Shown piece by piece: positions 1-7,725 of a stretch of DNA of 64,000 nt; the first letter of the stretch is position 1; every line of letters begins with the position of its first letter. The notes below the pieces were generated by a model, which was given only the letters and a program-made list of their open reading frames with translations, was not told the origin of the DNA and made no database searches. A program made the translations under genes and the position numbers. The DNA is from Nitrincola alkalisediminis (GTDB lineage: Bacteria > Pseudomonadota > Gammaproteobacteria > Pseudomonadales > Balneatricaceae): NCBI RefSeq assembly GCF_009821115.1, contig NZ_VYTY01000003.1, positions 248,001 through 312,000 on the forward strand, read 5' to 3'.

Positions 1-657
1 AGGATTCATTTGGCCGTCTGCGACACCAGTACGAAGTGACATATAGACTTCAGTCCAAGGAATGGGAGTTCCGGAAGCACCAAATGCTTCATATAGTGCA
101 ACTTGGCTTGGATCCATAGCGCGGAAGCGTAGCCCTTCGAAATCAGAGGGGGAGTGGATTGGGCGCTTGTTGTTGGTGAATGCTAAGAATCCGCCTTCTT
201 CGACGACAGCCAGCATATCGATGCCAGCACGTTCTTTAAGTTTGGCTGAAATCGCTTGCCAATACTGACCTTCATCGAAGAATGCTCGAGCCGAATCGAA
301 GTTTTCGAATAGGAAAGGTGTGGCGCTGACGAAAACCTCATCAACCAGAGGCGATACGCCAGCAAACGAGGCTATGTTCAAGCTTGGTGATGTCATAGTT
401 TGCTCCATGCGCTCTTCCTCAGTACCAAGCATACTGTTTGGATAGAGTACCAACTCGATCTGTCCATTAGTCTTTTCTGCCACTAGTGACTTCAGATGAG
501 TTGCAAAAACATGCACAGCATTTTTATCCGGATCTGGCGCTCCGTTGTAGCTGAGGTTAATGCTTGTGGTGGCTATAGCATAGTTTCCTAAGGTGGCGGC
601 ACACAGTATACAGCTTGCCGTAAGTGCCTTTAAGGAAAACGTTTTAAGTTTCAACAT
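1..657 (-). CDS. TRAP transporter substrate-binding protein, DctP family (3' end outside window)
   Basis: Periplasmic solute receptor of a tripartite ATP-independent transporter. An open frame of 219 codons runs from an ATG at 657 off the left edge, so the C-terminal third or so is missing. The first 30 or so residues form a signal peptide (MLKLKTFSLKALTASCILCA). Family landmarks follow: a FATHLKSLVAEKT helix, LYPNSMLGTEEERMEQ, and the RFRAMDPSQVALYEAFGASG segment that leads to the conserved Arg/Asn ligand-binding region. GGAGA lies five bases upstream of the ATG. The LysR gene at 755-1696 is immediately upstream on the same strand and may control it. The substrate cannot be told; DctP receptors usually bind organic acids. 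Confidence 0.9.
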   Translation of the reverse strand, partial: MLKLKTFSLKALTASCILCAATLGNYAIATTSINLSYNGAPDPDKNAVHVFATHLKSLVAEKTNGQIELVLYPNSMLGTEEERMEQTMTSPSLNIASFAGVSPLVDEVFVSATPFLFENFDSARAFFDEGQYWQAISAKLKERAGIDMLAVVEEGGFLAFTNNKRPIHSPSDFEGLRFRAMDPSQVALYEAFGASGTPIPWTEVYMSLRTGVADGQMNP

Positions 658-754
658 AATTATCTCCATTGTTTTTATTCAGAATAGCCGATTGACCGGT
701 TAGACTGATCTTAGGAGTTGATATGTTGACTATGCAATACGGTAAGTGTTGTTA

Positions 755-1696
755 TTAAGTCAACGCTTTCTGGCAGCTGAGACGCGGTGCATCTGCACGA
801 AAAAAGTGCATGCCTTGACGCAAGTGTGCAACACAAGCCTTGGCCGAAAGTGTCAGTTCATGGCCTGCCAGACTGACGATTTGGGCGCGGGCGTCATTAA
901 GAATACTGTGTGACATTGGCAGTGCATGGATTTCGCCGCGTTGCAGTTCTGCGGCAACAGTGAGCTCTGGCATAAAGGTAATGCCAATACCTGAGCGTAC
1001 AAAGTTTTTCAAAACTGTCACTGAGTTGGTATGTAAACGAGCATGCAGATGAACGCGCTCTTGTTGTGCAACCATATTGACCATTTGACGCATTCCAAAG
1101 GGGTTGTCCATCAATCCTAAAGGTAAGCCTTGTAGATCACTGAGATGAATAGGCCTGTCGAGTAATAAAAGAGGATGTTTGGGAGGTACGATCAGGTCGA
1201 GTGGTTGGCATGTTTCCACGTGACAGGTCAGCATCGGATCAACTGGCGGAGCATAGAGTAGGGCAATATTAACTTCCATCTCCTTTAAAAGCGCAATGGC
1301 TTCATTCACGCCCGCCATACGAACTTCAATCTCAATTCCTTCAAATGCAGCCATAAATGATTGTAGAGGGGCAGCGATTAGATCGCTTAGAAACCCTTCT
1401 CCGACTGCGATTCTAACTTCACCACTAGCCAAGCCTTTAATTGCCATTATCTGAGAAAGAAGAACTTCTTCGGCACTTCGTTGAATGTGGTAATGCTTTA
1501 CAAGTAAACGTCCTGCATCTGTTGGCCGCATTCCATTGCCATAGCGTTCACAAAGAGTAACTCCTAGAGTATCCTCAAGACTTTTAATATGACGACTTAA
1601 CGCCGATGCATCTATATGAAGATAAGCTGCGGCCTTTCGAATAGACCCCCTCTTCACAACCTCGTTTAAACATGCAAGAGCTCGATGATTCAGCAA
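755..1696 (-). CDS. LysR-family transcriptional regulator
   Basis: DNA-binding regulator of 313 residues with the usual LysR layout: an N-terminal winged helix-turn-helix (residues about 5-62, with the helix SIRKAAAYLHIDASALSRHI) and a C-terminal periplasmic-binding-like effector domain. It starts at a TTG supported by GGAG eight bases upstream (CCGGAGATACCTGATTG); no ATG at the right distance is available. It lies upstream of, and in line with, the TRAP receptor gene cut by the left edge, so regulation of that transporter is a reasonable inference. LysR proteins normally act on divergent promoters, so the real target may differ. Confidence 0.88.
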   Translation of the reverse strand: MLNHRALACLNEVVKRGSIRKAAAYLHIDASALSRHIKSLEDTLGVTLCERYGNGMRPTDAGRLLVKHYHIQRSAEEVLLSQIMAIKGLASGEVRIAVGEGFLSDLIAAPLQSFMAAFEGIEIEVRMAGVNEAIALLKEMEVNIALLYAPPVDPMLTCHVETCQPLDLIVPPKHPLLLLDRPIHLSDLQGLPLGLMDNPFGMRQMVNMVAQQERVHLHARLHTNSVTVLKNFVRSGIGITFMPELTVAAELQRGEIHALPMSHSILNDARAQIVSLAGHELTLSAKACVAHLRQGMHFFRADAPRLSCQKALT

Positions 1697-2004
1697 TCAG
1701 GTATCTCCGGTTATATTTTTATAGCTGATTTATTTTAAAATGTAGTGTTTTCATGACTGAAAAATGAGTTGCATTTCAAAGTGAAAAATATTGTATTTGT
1801 TGAAAACGAACATACTTAATCAATACAACGATGAAAATACTTATGGAGCATGCGAGTAAGTACCCAATATTAAATGATCTGCCACAAATGATCACTCAAA
1901 AAGAACGCATAATGAACCATTAATTTACCTTTGTTGATAGTGTTTTTTTCAATAAGTAAGTGTCGTAAAACTGCTAAAGAGATTTTTTTGTCACGGATAC
2001 TGTA
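1697..2004. other. AT-rich intergenic stretch, no gene seen
   Basis: About 300 A/T-rich bases upstream of the LysR gene and before the HigA-like remnant. No convincing reading frame, hairpin terminator or repeat was found. It presumably holds the promoter of the LysR gene. Confidence 0.5.
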
Positions 2005-2236
2005 ATCTCAAGAAGTAGCACCAGTATGGTAGTTGAACATGAACGGCCAAAGTGGAATAAGCCCAGAAATGGCACTTCGTCTGTCTAAAGCTTTGTGTAG
2101 AACCTTAGAAAATTGGTTGGCTATGCAGAATTCTTATCATTTGTGGCATCTTGACAAGAAATTAAGTTTAGATAAAGTACAAAAAGTTGAGCTGGTAAGA
2201 TGGGTTCAGGCCCATCTTACTTTTGCGAGTGCTTAA
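2005..2236 (+). pseudogene. HigA/VapI-type antitoxin remnant (C-terminal part, frameshifted)
   Basis: The frame from 2033 encodes NGQSGISPEMALRLSKALCR followed by ENWLAMQNSYHLW, the typical second half of a HigA-family XRE antitoxin (helix after the HTH, then the WLAMQ..Y.LW signature). An in-frame TAG sits directly before it (2030-2032). The preceding HTH-like residues (ISRSSTSMV) can be read only in the frame one base off (2005-2031), which points to a single-base frameshift. The first HTH helices and the partner HigB toxin are not recognisable upstream. The 3' end runs into the stem of a terminator, so the natural stop also seems lost. A short translated antitoxin-like peptide cannot be excluded. 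Confidence 0.6.
2195..2224 (+). terminator. Rho-independent terminator
   Basis: A perfect 10-bp stem (GTAAGATGGG / CCCATCTTAC) with a six-base loop, followed by TTTT. It closes the plus-strand antitoxin remnant and faces the end of the DUF4394 gene; the stem could also help end transcription of that gene. Confidence 0.8.
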
Positions 2237-3078
2237 TCATCCAACATAGCAGCAAAACCTTTAAAGCCCATCTCGCCCAGATTGGCTCGCAGAGTGAGTT
2301 CACCTGTTGCCAGATCAATGGAGTAAACACCAGAAGTGTTGGCACCTTGCATCATCAGCATGGCATATGCCATATTCGTGCCCTCTGCAGGCGAGACGAT
2401 TTCCATATCACCCATTGCACTGATATCCACTGCTTTACCATCCAGTGTTAGAGCAGCAACGGTGGTCAGCGACCCAGCGTTATTGGCAAGATTCAGCAGT
2501 GTGTTGGTTTCTGCATCTAGCACATATTGTACGGTCTCGGATGCGGTCTTACCCTTGATTGCATTGGTATAGGCGCTTGCAAAAACAGCAGGGATAGCGC
2601 CTTCGTTTTTGTCACCTTGGGCATAGAACAAATCGGTGAAACGGCGTACTGAATTGGCACGTTCGTCATTATCACCGAACCCTGAGGGGAAATAGACATG
2701 GTTCGACCCGTCGGTTGCCACAATGCGGATCGCATCAATGCTGTTGTTGAAGTCGAAACCAACCATTGCACCTTCGGTGATTCCAACATTATCGCCTTTT
2801 AGGTTATCGGTCGCTGTCAGCGCGCCAGTTGCTGGATCGATGGTGTAGACAGCCGCATTCGGTGCTATACCGATCAGTTCGCCCGTCACAGGACGATAGG
2901 CAATTGCGGCCAAGCTGCTGGATAAGGTGATTGTCTCGCCGACCTCGGTCAGACCAGGCAAAGAGACAAGACTGGTGCCGTCACTGCTCAGCGCATAGCC
3001 GGTGACTTTGATATCATGGGCGAAGGCAGGAGCGCAGAGCAAGGCAAAGATGGTGGTGGAGAGCAGAGTCTTTTTCAT
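2233..3078 (-). CDS. DUF4394 domain-containing exported protein
   Basis: A 281-residue secreted protein with a cleavable signal peptide (MKKTLLSTTIFALLCAPAFA) and a body matching DUF4394, a beta-rich, beta-propeller-like family. It has repeated blades such as IAYRPVTGELIGIAPNAAVY followed by TIDPATGALTA, and later YSIDLATGELTLRANLGEMG. The function of the family is unknown. The gene sits just downstream of the anti-sigma factor on the same strand with a 52-base gap. An AAGGAAA ribosome-binding site precedes the ATG. It could belong to the ECF sigma regulon next door, but no shared promoter was identified. Confidence 0.8.
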   Translation of the reverse strand: MKKTLLSTTIFALLCAPAFAHDIKVTGYALSSDGTSLVSLPGLTEVGETITLSSSLAAIAYRPVTGELIGIAPNAAVYTIDPATGALTATDNLKGDNVGITEGAMVGFDFNNSIDAIRIVATDGSNHVYFPSGFGDNDERANSVRRFTDLFYAQGDKNEGAIPAVFASAYTNAIKGKTASETVQYVLDAETNTLLNLANNAGSLTTVAALTLDGKAVDISAMGDMEIVSPAEGTNMAYAMLMMQGANTSGVYSIDLATGELTLRANLGEMGFKGFAAMLDD

Positions 3079-3130
3079 GAATATTTCCTTTTTATAAATT
3101 CGGCACCAAGGGCCTTTGAAGTTTCTAAGA

Positions 3131-3361
3131 TCACGATTTAGGTGTTATATGCGAAGCCTGGGAGGCAGCAATATTTTGCATAAATGCCCGTCTACTCTTA
3201 TTTGCCTTATCTAGTAGTTTAAATTGGCGATAGCAACGGCGACAGTTCGCGCATAACGCAAGATGAGTGTAAAGCCAAACCCACTCTCTGAAACTTAATC
3301 GAGTCTCTAGCTTTTTAGACATTAGAGTCGTTGCATGTTTACAGGAGTACATAGATTTCAT
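3131..3361 (-). CDS. zf-HC2-type anti-sigma factor
   Basis: A small 76-residue protein with the H-x3-C-x2-C zinc-binding arrangement of ZAS-type anti-sigma factors (THLALCANCRRC). It overlaps the stop of the upstream ECF sigma gene by four bases (ATGA), the normal arrangement for a sigma/anti-sigma pair made together. There is no membrane segment, so it would be a soluble cytoplasmic zinc anti-sigma factor. By analogy with other ZAS proteins it should hold the sigma factor until a metal or thiol signal releases it. The signal here is inferred to be copper-related from the adjacent metallophore genes. Confidence 0.82.
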   Translation of the reverse strand: MKSMYSCKHATTLMSKKLETRLSFREWVWLYTHLALCANCRRCYRQFKLLDKANKSRRAFMQNIAASQASHITPKS

Positions 3362-3984
3362 TTTATTTCTCCTTGCGAAAACCAGCTGCGTTCTAAACAG
3401 CTTCTTAGTTTTACACGTGCTCTATGTAAAATTGTCCAGCAGTTATCTTCACTGATGTTTAATGAATCACATATTTCATCTGTTTCAAGGCCCATTAATT
3501 CTCTCAGGGTAAAAACACGCGCTGTTTTTTCGGGTAGATGATATACACAAATATCAAAAACCTGCCAAAAATGATCATTTTCTAAAGAGTCATCAGGTGT
3601 TGTCCAGGTTGATGGCGCGGCTTCGTCAGTCCATTGCTCATTATCTTTAAAAAGCATATCGATTTCTGGAAGGTCATCTGAAGAAAATTGGAAACTAGCA
3701 ATACGGGTTTTACGACGTATTTCATCGAGTAACTTATAACGTAATATACCAAATACCCAAGTTTCAAAACGTGACTCACCTCTGAAATCATGTAGCTTTT
3801 CCCAAGCCGTTATTAGTGTTTCTTGAACTAAATCTTCAGCAAAAGATTTATCGCTCATTTGTAGTCGAGCAAAAGCCAACAGTCTTGGTCTTATATTATT
3901 TAGGCGTTGTGTATAGTCCCTTATAGAAGCCTCCTGATGGCTGGTATCAAATATTTCGCTAGGATTCATAACAGTGCTACTCAT
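3358..3984 (-). CDS. RNA polymerase ECF sigma factor (sigma-70 family, RpoE-like)
   Basis: A 208-residue two-domain ECF sigma factor. Region 2 (about residues 25-95) carries FAEDLVQETLITAWEKLHDF, then FETWVFGILRYKLLDEIRRK. Region 4 (about 145-200) carries LPEKTARVFTLRELMGLETD and the helix-turn-helix DEICDSLNISEDNCWTILHR. The gene overlaps the DoxX-like gene upstream by eight bases and the anti-sigma gene downstream by four, so it is the fifth gene of the hvf operon. It probably autoregulates the operon from the region upstream of hvfA. Confidence 0.92.
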   Translation of the reverse strand: MSSTVMNPSEIFDTSHQEASIRDYTQRLNNIRPRLLAFARLQMSDKSFAEDLVQETLITAWEKLHDFRGESRFETWVFGILRYKLLDEIRRKTRIASFQFSSDDLPEIDMLFKDNEQWTDEAAPSTWTTPDDSLENDHFWQVFDICVYHLPEKTARVFTLRELMGLETDEICDSLNISEDNCWTILHRARVKLRSCLERSWFSQGEIK

Positions 3985-4591
3985 GAAGTGACTTCTCTTT
4001 ATAGTAATGATATTTAATCCAATAATCTAAGCTTACGTAGCGTCCTGCACCCGTGTAAAAAAGTGTCAAAAACATAATAAAATAGGTGGCCGCAAATTCG
4101 ACACCATTATTCAAGATGACGAAATTTCCGTTTTGAGTTAACCAACTAAAGTTTCCATGTGTTCTTAAAATTTCTCGGCCACGTTGCAGTTGCTCGGTTG
4201 AGGCGTGAACTCTATCGTTTGCCAGCCAACTTGAGGCGTCAGCAATGGCTAGCCAGCCATTTTGCCAATGCACAGTCAGGGCGGCGACCAGCATGGTTAC
4301 CATTAAAGGAACACTAAACCAACGTACCGCCAATCCTGGGATCAGTAATAAACCACCGATTAGTTCAGCACCACCGGCTAGAATGACCATCAATTCAGGA
4401 AAAGGTAGCCCTAATCCCCAATCAGGATTTCCAAACCAATTCACCGTACTTTCAAAATTAGCCAACTTCATCCATCCGGCTTGCATCATGACAGGTGCTA
4501 GGTAAAGACGCATTAACAAAGGCGCTAAGCCATCGAGATGCCGTAAGCAGTTCATCACTTTGCGAGAATGACTTATCAGTGTACTTATCAT
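3977..4591 (-). CDS. hvfX: DoxX-family membrane protein of a copper-RiPP operon (HvfX-like)
   Basis: A 204-residue integral membrane protein with four or so hydrophobic segments: LAPLLMRLYLAPVMMQAGWM, ELMVILAGGAELIGGLLLIP, FSVPLMVTMLVAALTVHW and FAATYFIMFLTLFYTGAG. This is the DoxX fold as found beside MNIO maturases (HvfX type). It overlaps hvfC by four bases and the sigma gene by eight. Its role in metallophore maturation is not settled; a redox or copper-handling membrane partner is the usual suggestion. The family call is firm; the specific HvfX name rests on context. Confidence 0.82.
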   Translation of the reverse strand: MISTLISHSRKVMNCLRHLDGLAPLLMRLYLAPVMMQAGWMKLANFESTVNWFGNPDWGLGLPFPELMVILAGGAELIGGLLLIPGLAVRWFSVPLMVTMLVAALTVHWQNGWLAIADASSWLANDRVHASTEQLQRGREILRTHGNFSWLTQNGNFVILNNGVEFAATYFIMFLTLFYTGAGRYVSLDYWIKYHYYKEKSLHE

Positions 4592-5361
4592 GACGACTCT
4601 CCTCTAGCTCTGCTGAGTACATCTCGATCATGCCAACCTTGCACTAGAGAAAGACCCTGATTCAGAAAATGCTGATTGGGCTCAAGCCCAAATTGAATGG
4701 CTATCTGTTGTAGATGATTTTCAAGTGCTGTTTCTGGTTGGTCCGATATTAGTGCAAATAGATGGGCACTAAACGGATTAAGATGTTCAAAAACTATTTT
4801 GTCATTTCGGTTTCGATACACTAACAAGAACGTAGGGTGTAGACTGGGTTCAGTCGGCTGGTTATCTCGATTAATTAAGTGAACAGGATAGCTGTAAGCT
4901 TCAAGTAAACTTAAAGGGGATAAGTTTATACCATAATTAAGTTGCGGAGTTTCCCCACCATCAAATTCTGCATCTGCTAATTCAAGAAATAGCTCTAGCC
5001 ATTCGTAACGCATCAGCTCATGCATAAAAGGGGGATCCTGCTCAGTGCTAGGTCTAACATCACTTTGCAGATAATCCAAAAACTGTTCAGCAATATCGTA
5101 AAACCTTGGTGACTGACAGCGATAATTGGACATAAATCCGCGAATCTCATTTAACCACCACTCATCAGACACTATCTGTTTAAAGACAGGAAATGCACTG
5201 CTGACAAAATTATTAATATTATTGAAAAAGAGACGTTGATAGACCTCCAGTCTGCGAGGCTCGATTTCGAGCGAAACCTCTTCTGGGTTGCGAATTGCAT
5301 GCGTTAATTTAAGCAAATGTTCAGCGTACGCTGGTGGGTTATGCTGCAGCATGGTAACCAC
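4588..5361 (-). CDS. hvfC: HvfC/BufC family RiPP maturation partner (DUF2063)
   Basis: A 257-residue protein with the N-terminal DUF2063 DNA-binding-like fold (residues about 8-100, with LEVYQRLFFNNINNFVSSAF and FYDIAEQFLDYL). It has the C-terminal extension usual in MNIO partner proteins, which bind the precursor leader peptide and present it to the maturase. It overlaps hvfB by 23 bases; a second ATG nine bases downstream would shorten the overlap slightly. The residue features and the gene order maturase-partner-DoxX are those of HvfABCX-type operons. Confidence 0.88.
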   Translation of the reverse strand: MVTMLQHNPPAYAEHLLKLTHAIRNPEEVSLEIEPRRLEVYQRLFFNNINNFVSSAFPVFKQIVSDEWWLNEIRGFMSNYRCQSPRFYDIAEQFLDYLQSDVRPSTEQDPPFMHELMRYEWLELFLELADAEFDGGETPQLNYGINLSPLSLLEAYSYPVHLINRDNQPTEPSLHPTFLLVYRNRNDKIVFEHLNPFSAHLFALISDQPETALENHLQQIAIQFGLEPNQHFLNQGLSLVQGWHDRDVLSRARGESS

Positions 5362-6169
5362 CTGACAACTGTATCGATTTAATAATATCAGTTTCTTTAT
5401 AAAGATCAGCTAGTGGCGGAAGGTTAAAGTCACGCTCCAATAATGTGGGTTTTAAGCCTGCATGGTGGTACACCACATGTAATAATTGCCAAACAGGATC
5501 GGAAACGGCAGCGCCATGGGTATCAATAATTAAATCTTCAGCTTCCTGATGATGACCGGCTATATGAAGATAGCCAATCCTGTCGGGATCAATTCCCTGA
5601 ATGAACGCTTTAGCGTCATAGCGATGATTAACACTATTCACATAGACATTATTTACATCAAGTAGAAGCTGACAGTTGGCTTCATCTAGTATGGCTTGAG
5701 TAAACTCAAGTTCAGACATTTGTTGATGTATTTGTGCGTAATAGGACACGTTTTCTACATAAAAAGGCCTTTCTAAACAATCCATGACCTGTTTAATTCG
5801 TTCAGCTACCCAATACACGGCGTCTTCCGTAAAGGGAATCGGCATAAGATCATAAAGATGACCGTCATCACTGCAAGCGCTAAGATGCTCGCTGTAGACG
5901 TCTATCTTGTGATCGTCTAAAAAACGTTTAATTTGTTTGACGAAATCCATATCCAATGGCGCAGGACTTCCTAATGAAAGCGATAAACCGTGGGTATAAA
6001 AGCGGTAACGCTCGGTAAATTCACGAAAATTTTTGGCTAACCGACCACCAATGTTCATCCAGTTTTCGGGGGCAACCTCAAAAAAATCAACGGATACTTT
6101 CTCGCCAGGAGTGATTGCCTTAAGGTGCTCTCGACGGAAACCAAGGCCTACTTGATCGGTCGTTTTCAT
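5339..6169 (-). CDS. hvfB: HvfB/BufB family multinuclear non-haem iron oxidase (MNIO, DUF692) peptide maturase
   Basis: A 276-residue TIM-barrel iron enzyme that modifies cysteines of a ribosomal peptide; characterised relatives turn EGKCG-type cysteines into oxazolone/thioamide copper ligands. The DUF692 landmarks are present in order: FFEVAPENWM, YTHGLSLSLGSPAPLD, YSEHLSACSDDGHLYDLMPI, YVENVSYYA, LLLDVNNVYVNSVNH, GYLHIAGHH, IIDTHGAAVSDPVW and LLERD. These supply the expected His, Glu and Asp metal ligands, so the enzyme looks intact. The gene follows hvfA after 91 bases and overlaps hvfC. Confidence 0.93.
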   Translation of the reverse strand: MKTTDQVGLGFRREHLKAITPGEKVSVDFFEVAPENWMNIGGRLAKNFREFTERYRFYTHGLSLSLGSPAPLDMDFVKQIKRFLDDHKIDVYSEHLSACSDDGHLYDLMPIPFTEDAVYWVAERIKQVMDCLERPFYVENVSYYAQIHQQMSELEFTQAILDEANCQLLLDVNNVYVNSVNHRYDAKAFIQGIDPDRIGYLHIAGHHQEAEDLIIDTHGAAVSDPVWQLLHVVYHHAGLKPTLLERDFNLPPLADLYKETDIIKSIQLSGGYHAAA

Positions 6170-6211
6170 TAACTATCTCCTTAAGGTCACTTAAACCGAA
6201 ATCGAATTCAA

Positions 6212-6248
6212 TCAGAAAAGAAAAGGAGCCCGATCCATGGGCGAACCT
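6212..6248 (-). terminator. Weak stem-loop between hvfA and hvfB, possible attenuator
   Basis: Read on the minus strand, a short GC stem (GCCC / GGGC) is followed by a pyrimidine run (TCCTTTTCTTTTC). It lies just after the precursor gene and before the maturase. Partial termination here would give more precursor than enzyme, as is common in RiPP operons. The stem is only four pairs, so this is tentative. Confidence 0.3.
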
Positions 6249-6260
6249 AAGCCGCCTAGA

Positions 6261-6503
6261 TTAGCCGCCACATTTACCTTCGCCACATTTAGCTTCTTCA
6301 ATTTTTTCTTCACCGCACTTGGCTTCACCACATTTGGCCTCACCACATTTAGCTTCAGTTGAACCATATTGAGAAACTTGCGTGTACCCTTGGGTTAAGA
6401 CTTCGGTCGCAAATGGATTTGCAGCAGAAGCAGAAGCAGCCATACCTAAACCGATTAGAGCAGCGCCTGTTGCAGAAAGCAGAGTTTTAGTAGTTGTCTT
6501 CAT
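6261..6503 (-). CDS. hvfA: HvfA/BufA-like copper-binding RiPP precursor peptide
   Basis: An 80-residue precursor. Residues 1-28 form a Sec signal peptide (ending ASASA), then comes a linker, and the last 30 residues are built from five-residue units: EAKCG three times, EEKIE, EAKCG, EGKCG, then a final Gly. The five cysteines sit in the EGKCG-type motif modified by MNIO maturases to give copper-chelating thioamide/oxazolone groups in the Haemophilus HvfA family; exported products of related operons buffer copper. The fourth unit has lost its Cys-Gly. It is the first gene of the operon hvfA-B-C-X-sigma-anti-sigma. Confidence 0.93.
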   Translation of the reverse strand: MKTTTKTLLSATGAALIGLGMAASASAANPFATEVLTQGYTQVSQYGSTEAKCGEAKCGEAKCGEEKIEEAKCGEGKCGG

Positions 6504-6848
6504 GTTTCACCTCGATGTGTTTATTGATTAGAGCGTTTAGCGCTCATAGGTGAGTTGCACGAAATCACTTTTCCTTACAAAATATTTTTATTTTTTAATT
6601 TTTTTGAATTTTTATAAAAAAATCAATGTATTAGTGTGTGTTAATTTATTTGAAATTCATTGTTTCTAGCTGAATTAACAACTGATAACTGATAGGTTTT
6701 TTGAACCGATCCATTCTTTATACGACTGACGGCGGTACCACGCATATAACACCTAAGTGTCATTATTATTCTACGGGTATGGCATCAACTGGAGGGTGAA
6801 CGGTCATCATCTTCAACCTTATAGACTAAGCCCCCCATCCCAGCCAGC
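6504..6848. promoter_or_regulatory. Intergenic region with the presumed hvf operon promoter
   Basis: A 345-base gap. The half next to hvfA is very A/T-rich and contains TTGTAAGG (minus strand, 6573-6580) about 70 bases before the hvfA start. This resembles the TGTAA-type -35 element of ECF promoters, but no -10 element at the usual spacing could be assigned. A palindromic AGCGCTAA-type segment lies close to the start, and CGCATATAACACCTAA at 6741-6756 recurs in inverted orientation at 3138-3153. The remaining 90 bases beside the XRE gene hold nothing recognisable. Confidence 0.35.
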
Positions 6849-7580
6849 TTATTTCATATACTCATCAAACAGACTGTAGCCCCACTGCCTTAATGCAATC
6901 ACCATGGTGGTGCCGTGTTTGTCAGTCATGGGCAAGTGCCTGTCTTTTTTTAGCCGCTCGTTAAATTCCATGCTAAGGCGATCAATTTTTTCCTGCATTT
7001 CTGCGTTGCTGGTATGGCTAAGCAAGCCATTGAGTACCATGAGCTTTTCAGATTTTTCGTCAAAACGGGAGTCAAAAAAGTCCTTTTGCACATACTGTAA
7101 AAAGAAACGTTGTATCGGGCCGTCGGGTTTCCAGCGGAAGTTGGGGGCAATGCGCAGTTTGATGCGGTTGCCAGGATGAAGGTCGATCAGCTTGAGTCGA
7201 TCAAGCTGGGCGAGCTTTTGGATGCATTCGGCTGGGGTTAGGCGGAAGTGGCTGAGCAGGTCGTCGTAGCTGAAGCCATTAATGACACTGACGGTTACCA
7301 TCAACAGCAAGACGTCTGAGGCGATTTCGGCTTCTTGTTCTTCACTCAGTTGTTCAACTTGGCGTTGCTGGAGTAGCATGCTTTGCACCAGTTCAGCAAG
7401 GTCGGTATTGGCGAGGGTGCATACTTGTTCAAGACGTGCGAGGGTGAAGCCCTGCTGAGCAAATAGGCGCTTGATCGAGGCTTCGCTCAGGCCCAATGCG
7501 TGGGCGACATCGGCATAGGTTACGCCGTTGGCGCGCAGGCGTTGCTTGAGGGCAGAGAGGAGGGCAGTGGTTTGCGGCAT
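6849..7580 (-). CDS. XRE-family helix-turn-helix transcriptional regulator
   Basis: A 243-residue regulator with an N-terminal Cro/CI-type HTH (residues about 8-65, including VTYADVAHALGLSEASIKRL). A long C-terminal domain of no recognised small-molecule type follows. Similar proteins occur as lone regulators in Pseudomonas and relatives and are of unknown target. The gene is divergent from the large fused acyltransferase gene (145 bases between starts), so control of phospholipid repair is possible but unproven. Confidence 0.8.
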   Translation of the reverse strand: MPQTTALLSALKQRLRANGVTYADVAHALGLSEASIKRLFAQQGFTLARLEQVCTLANTDLAELVQSMLLQQRQVEQLSEEQEAEIASDVLLLMVTVSVINGFSYDDLLSHFRLTPAECIQKLAQLDRLKLIDLHPGNRIKLRIAPNFRWKPDGPIQRFFLQYVQKDFFDSRFDEKSEKLMVLNGLLSHTSNAEMQEKIDRLSMEFNERLKKDRHLPMTDKHGTTMVIALRQWGYSLFDEYMK

Positions 7581-7725
7581 AGTGAATCCTAATGGAATCG
7601 GTAAAAAGTATTATCATACGATACCTTAAGACGAAAATAATAACACAATGAATATGAAGGTTTCTATTTTGATCCCTAAGGATACAATTGCCGTCACATC
7701 TGATAACTCGTAAAGGACCAGAGTC

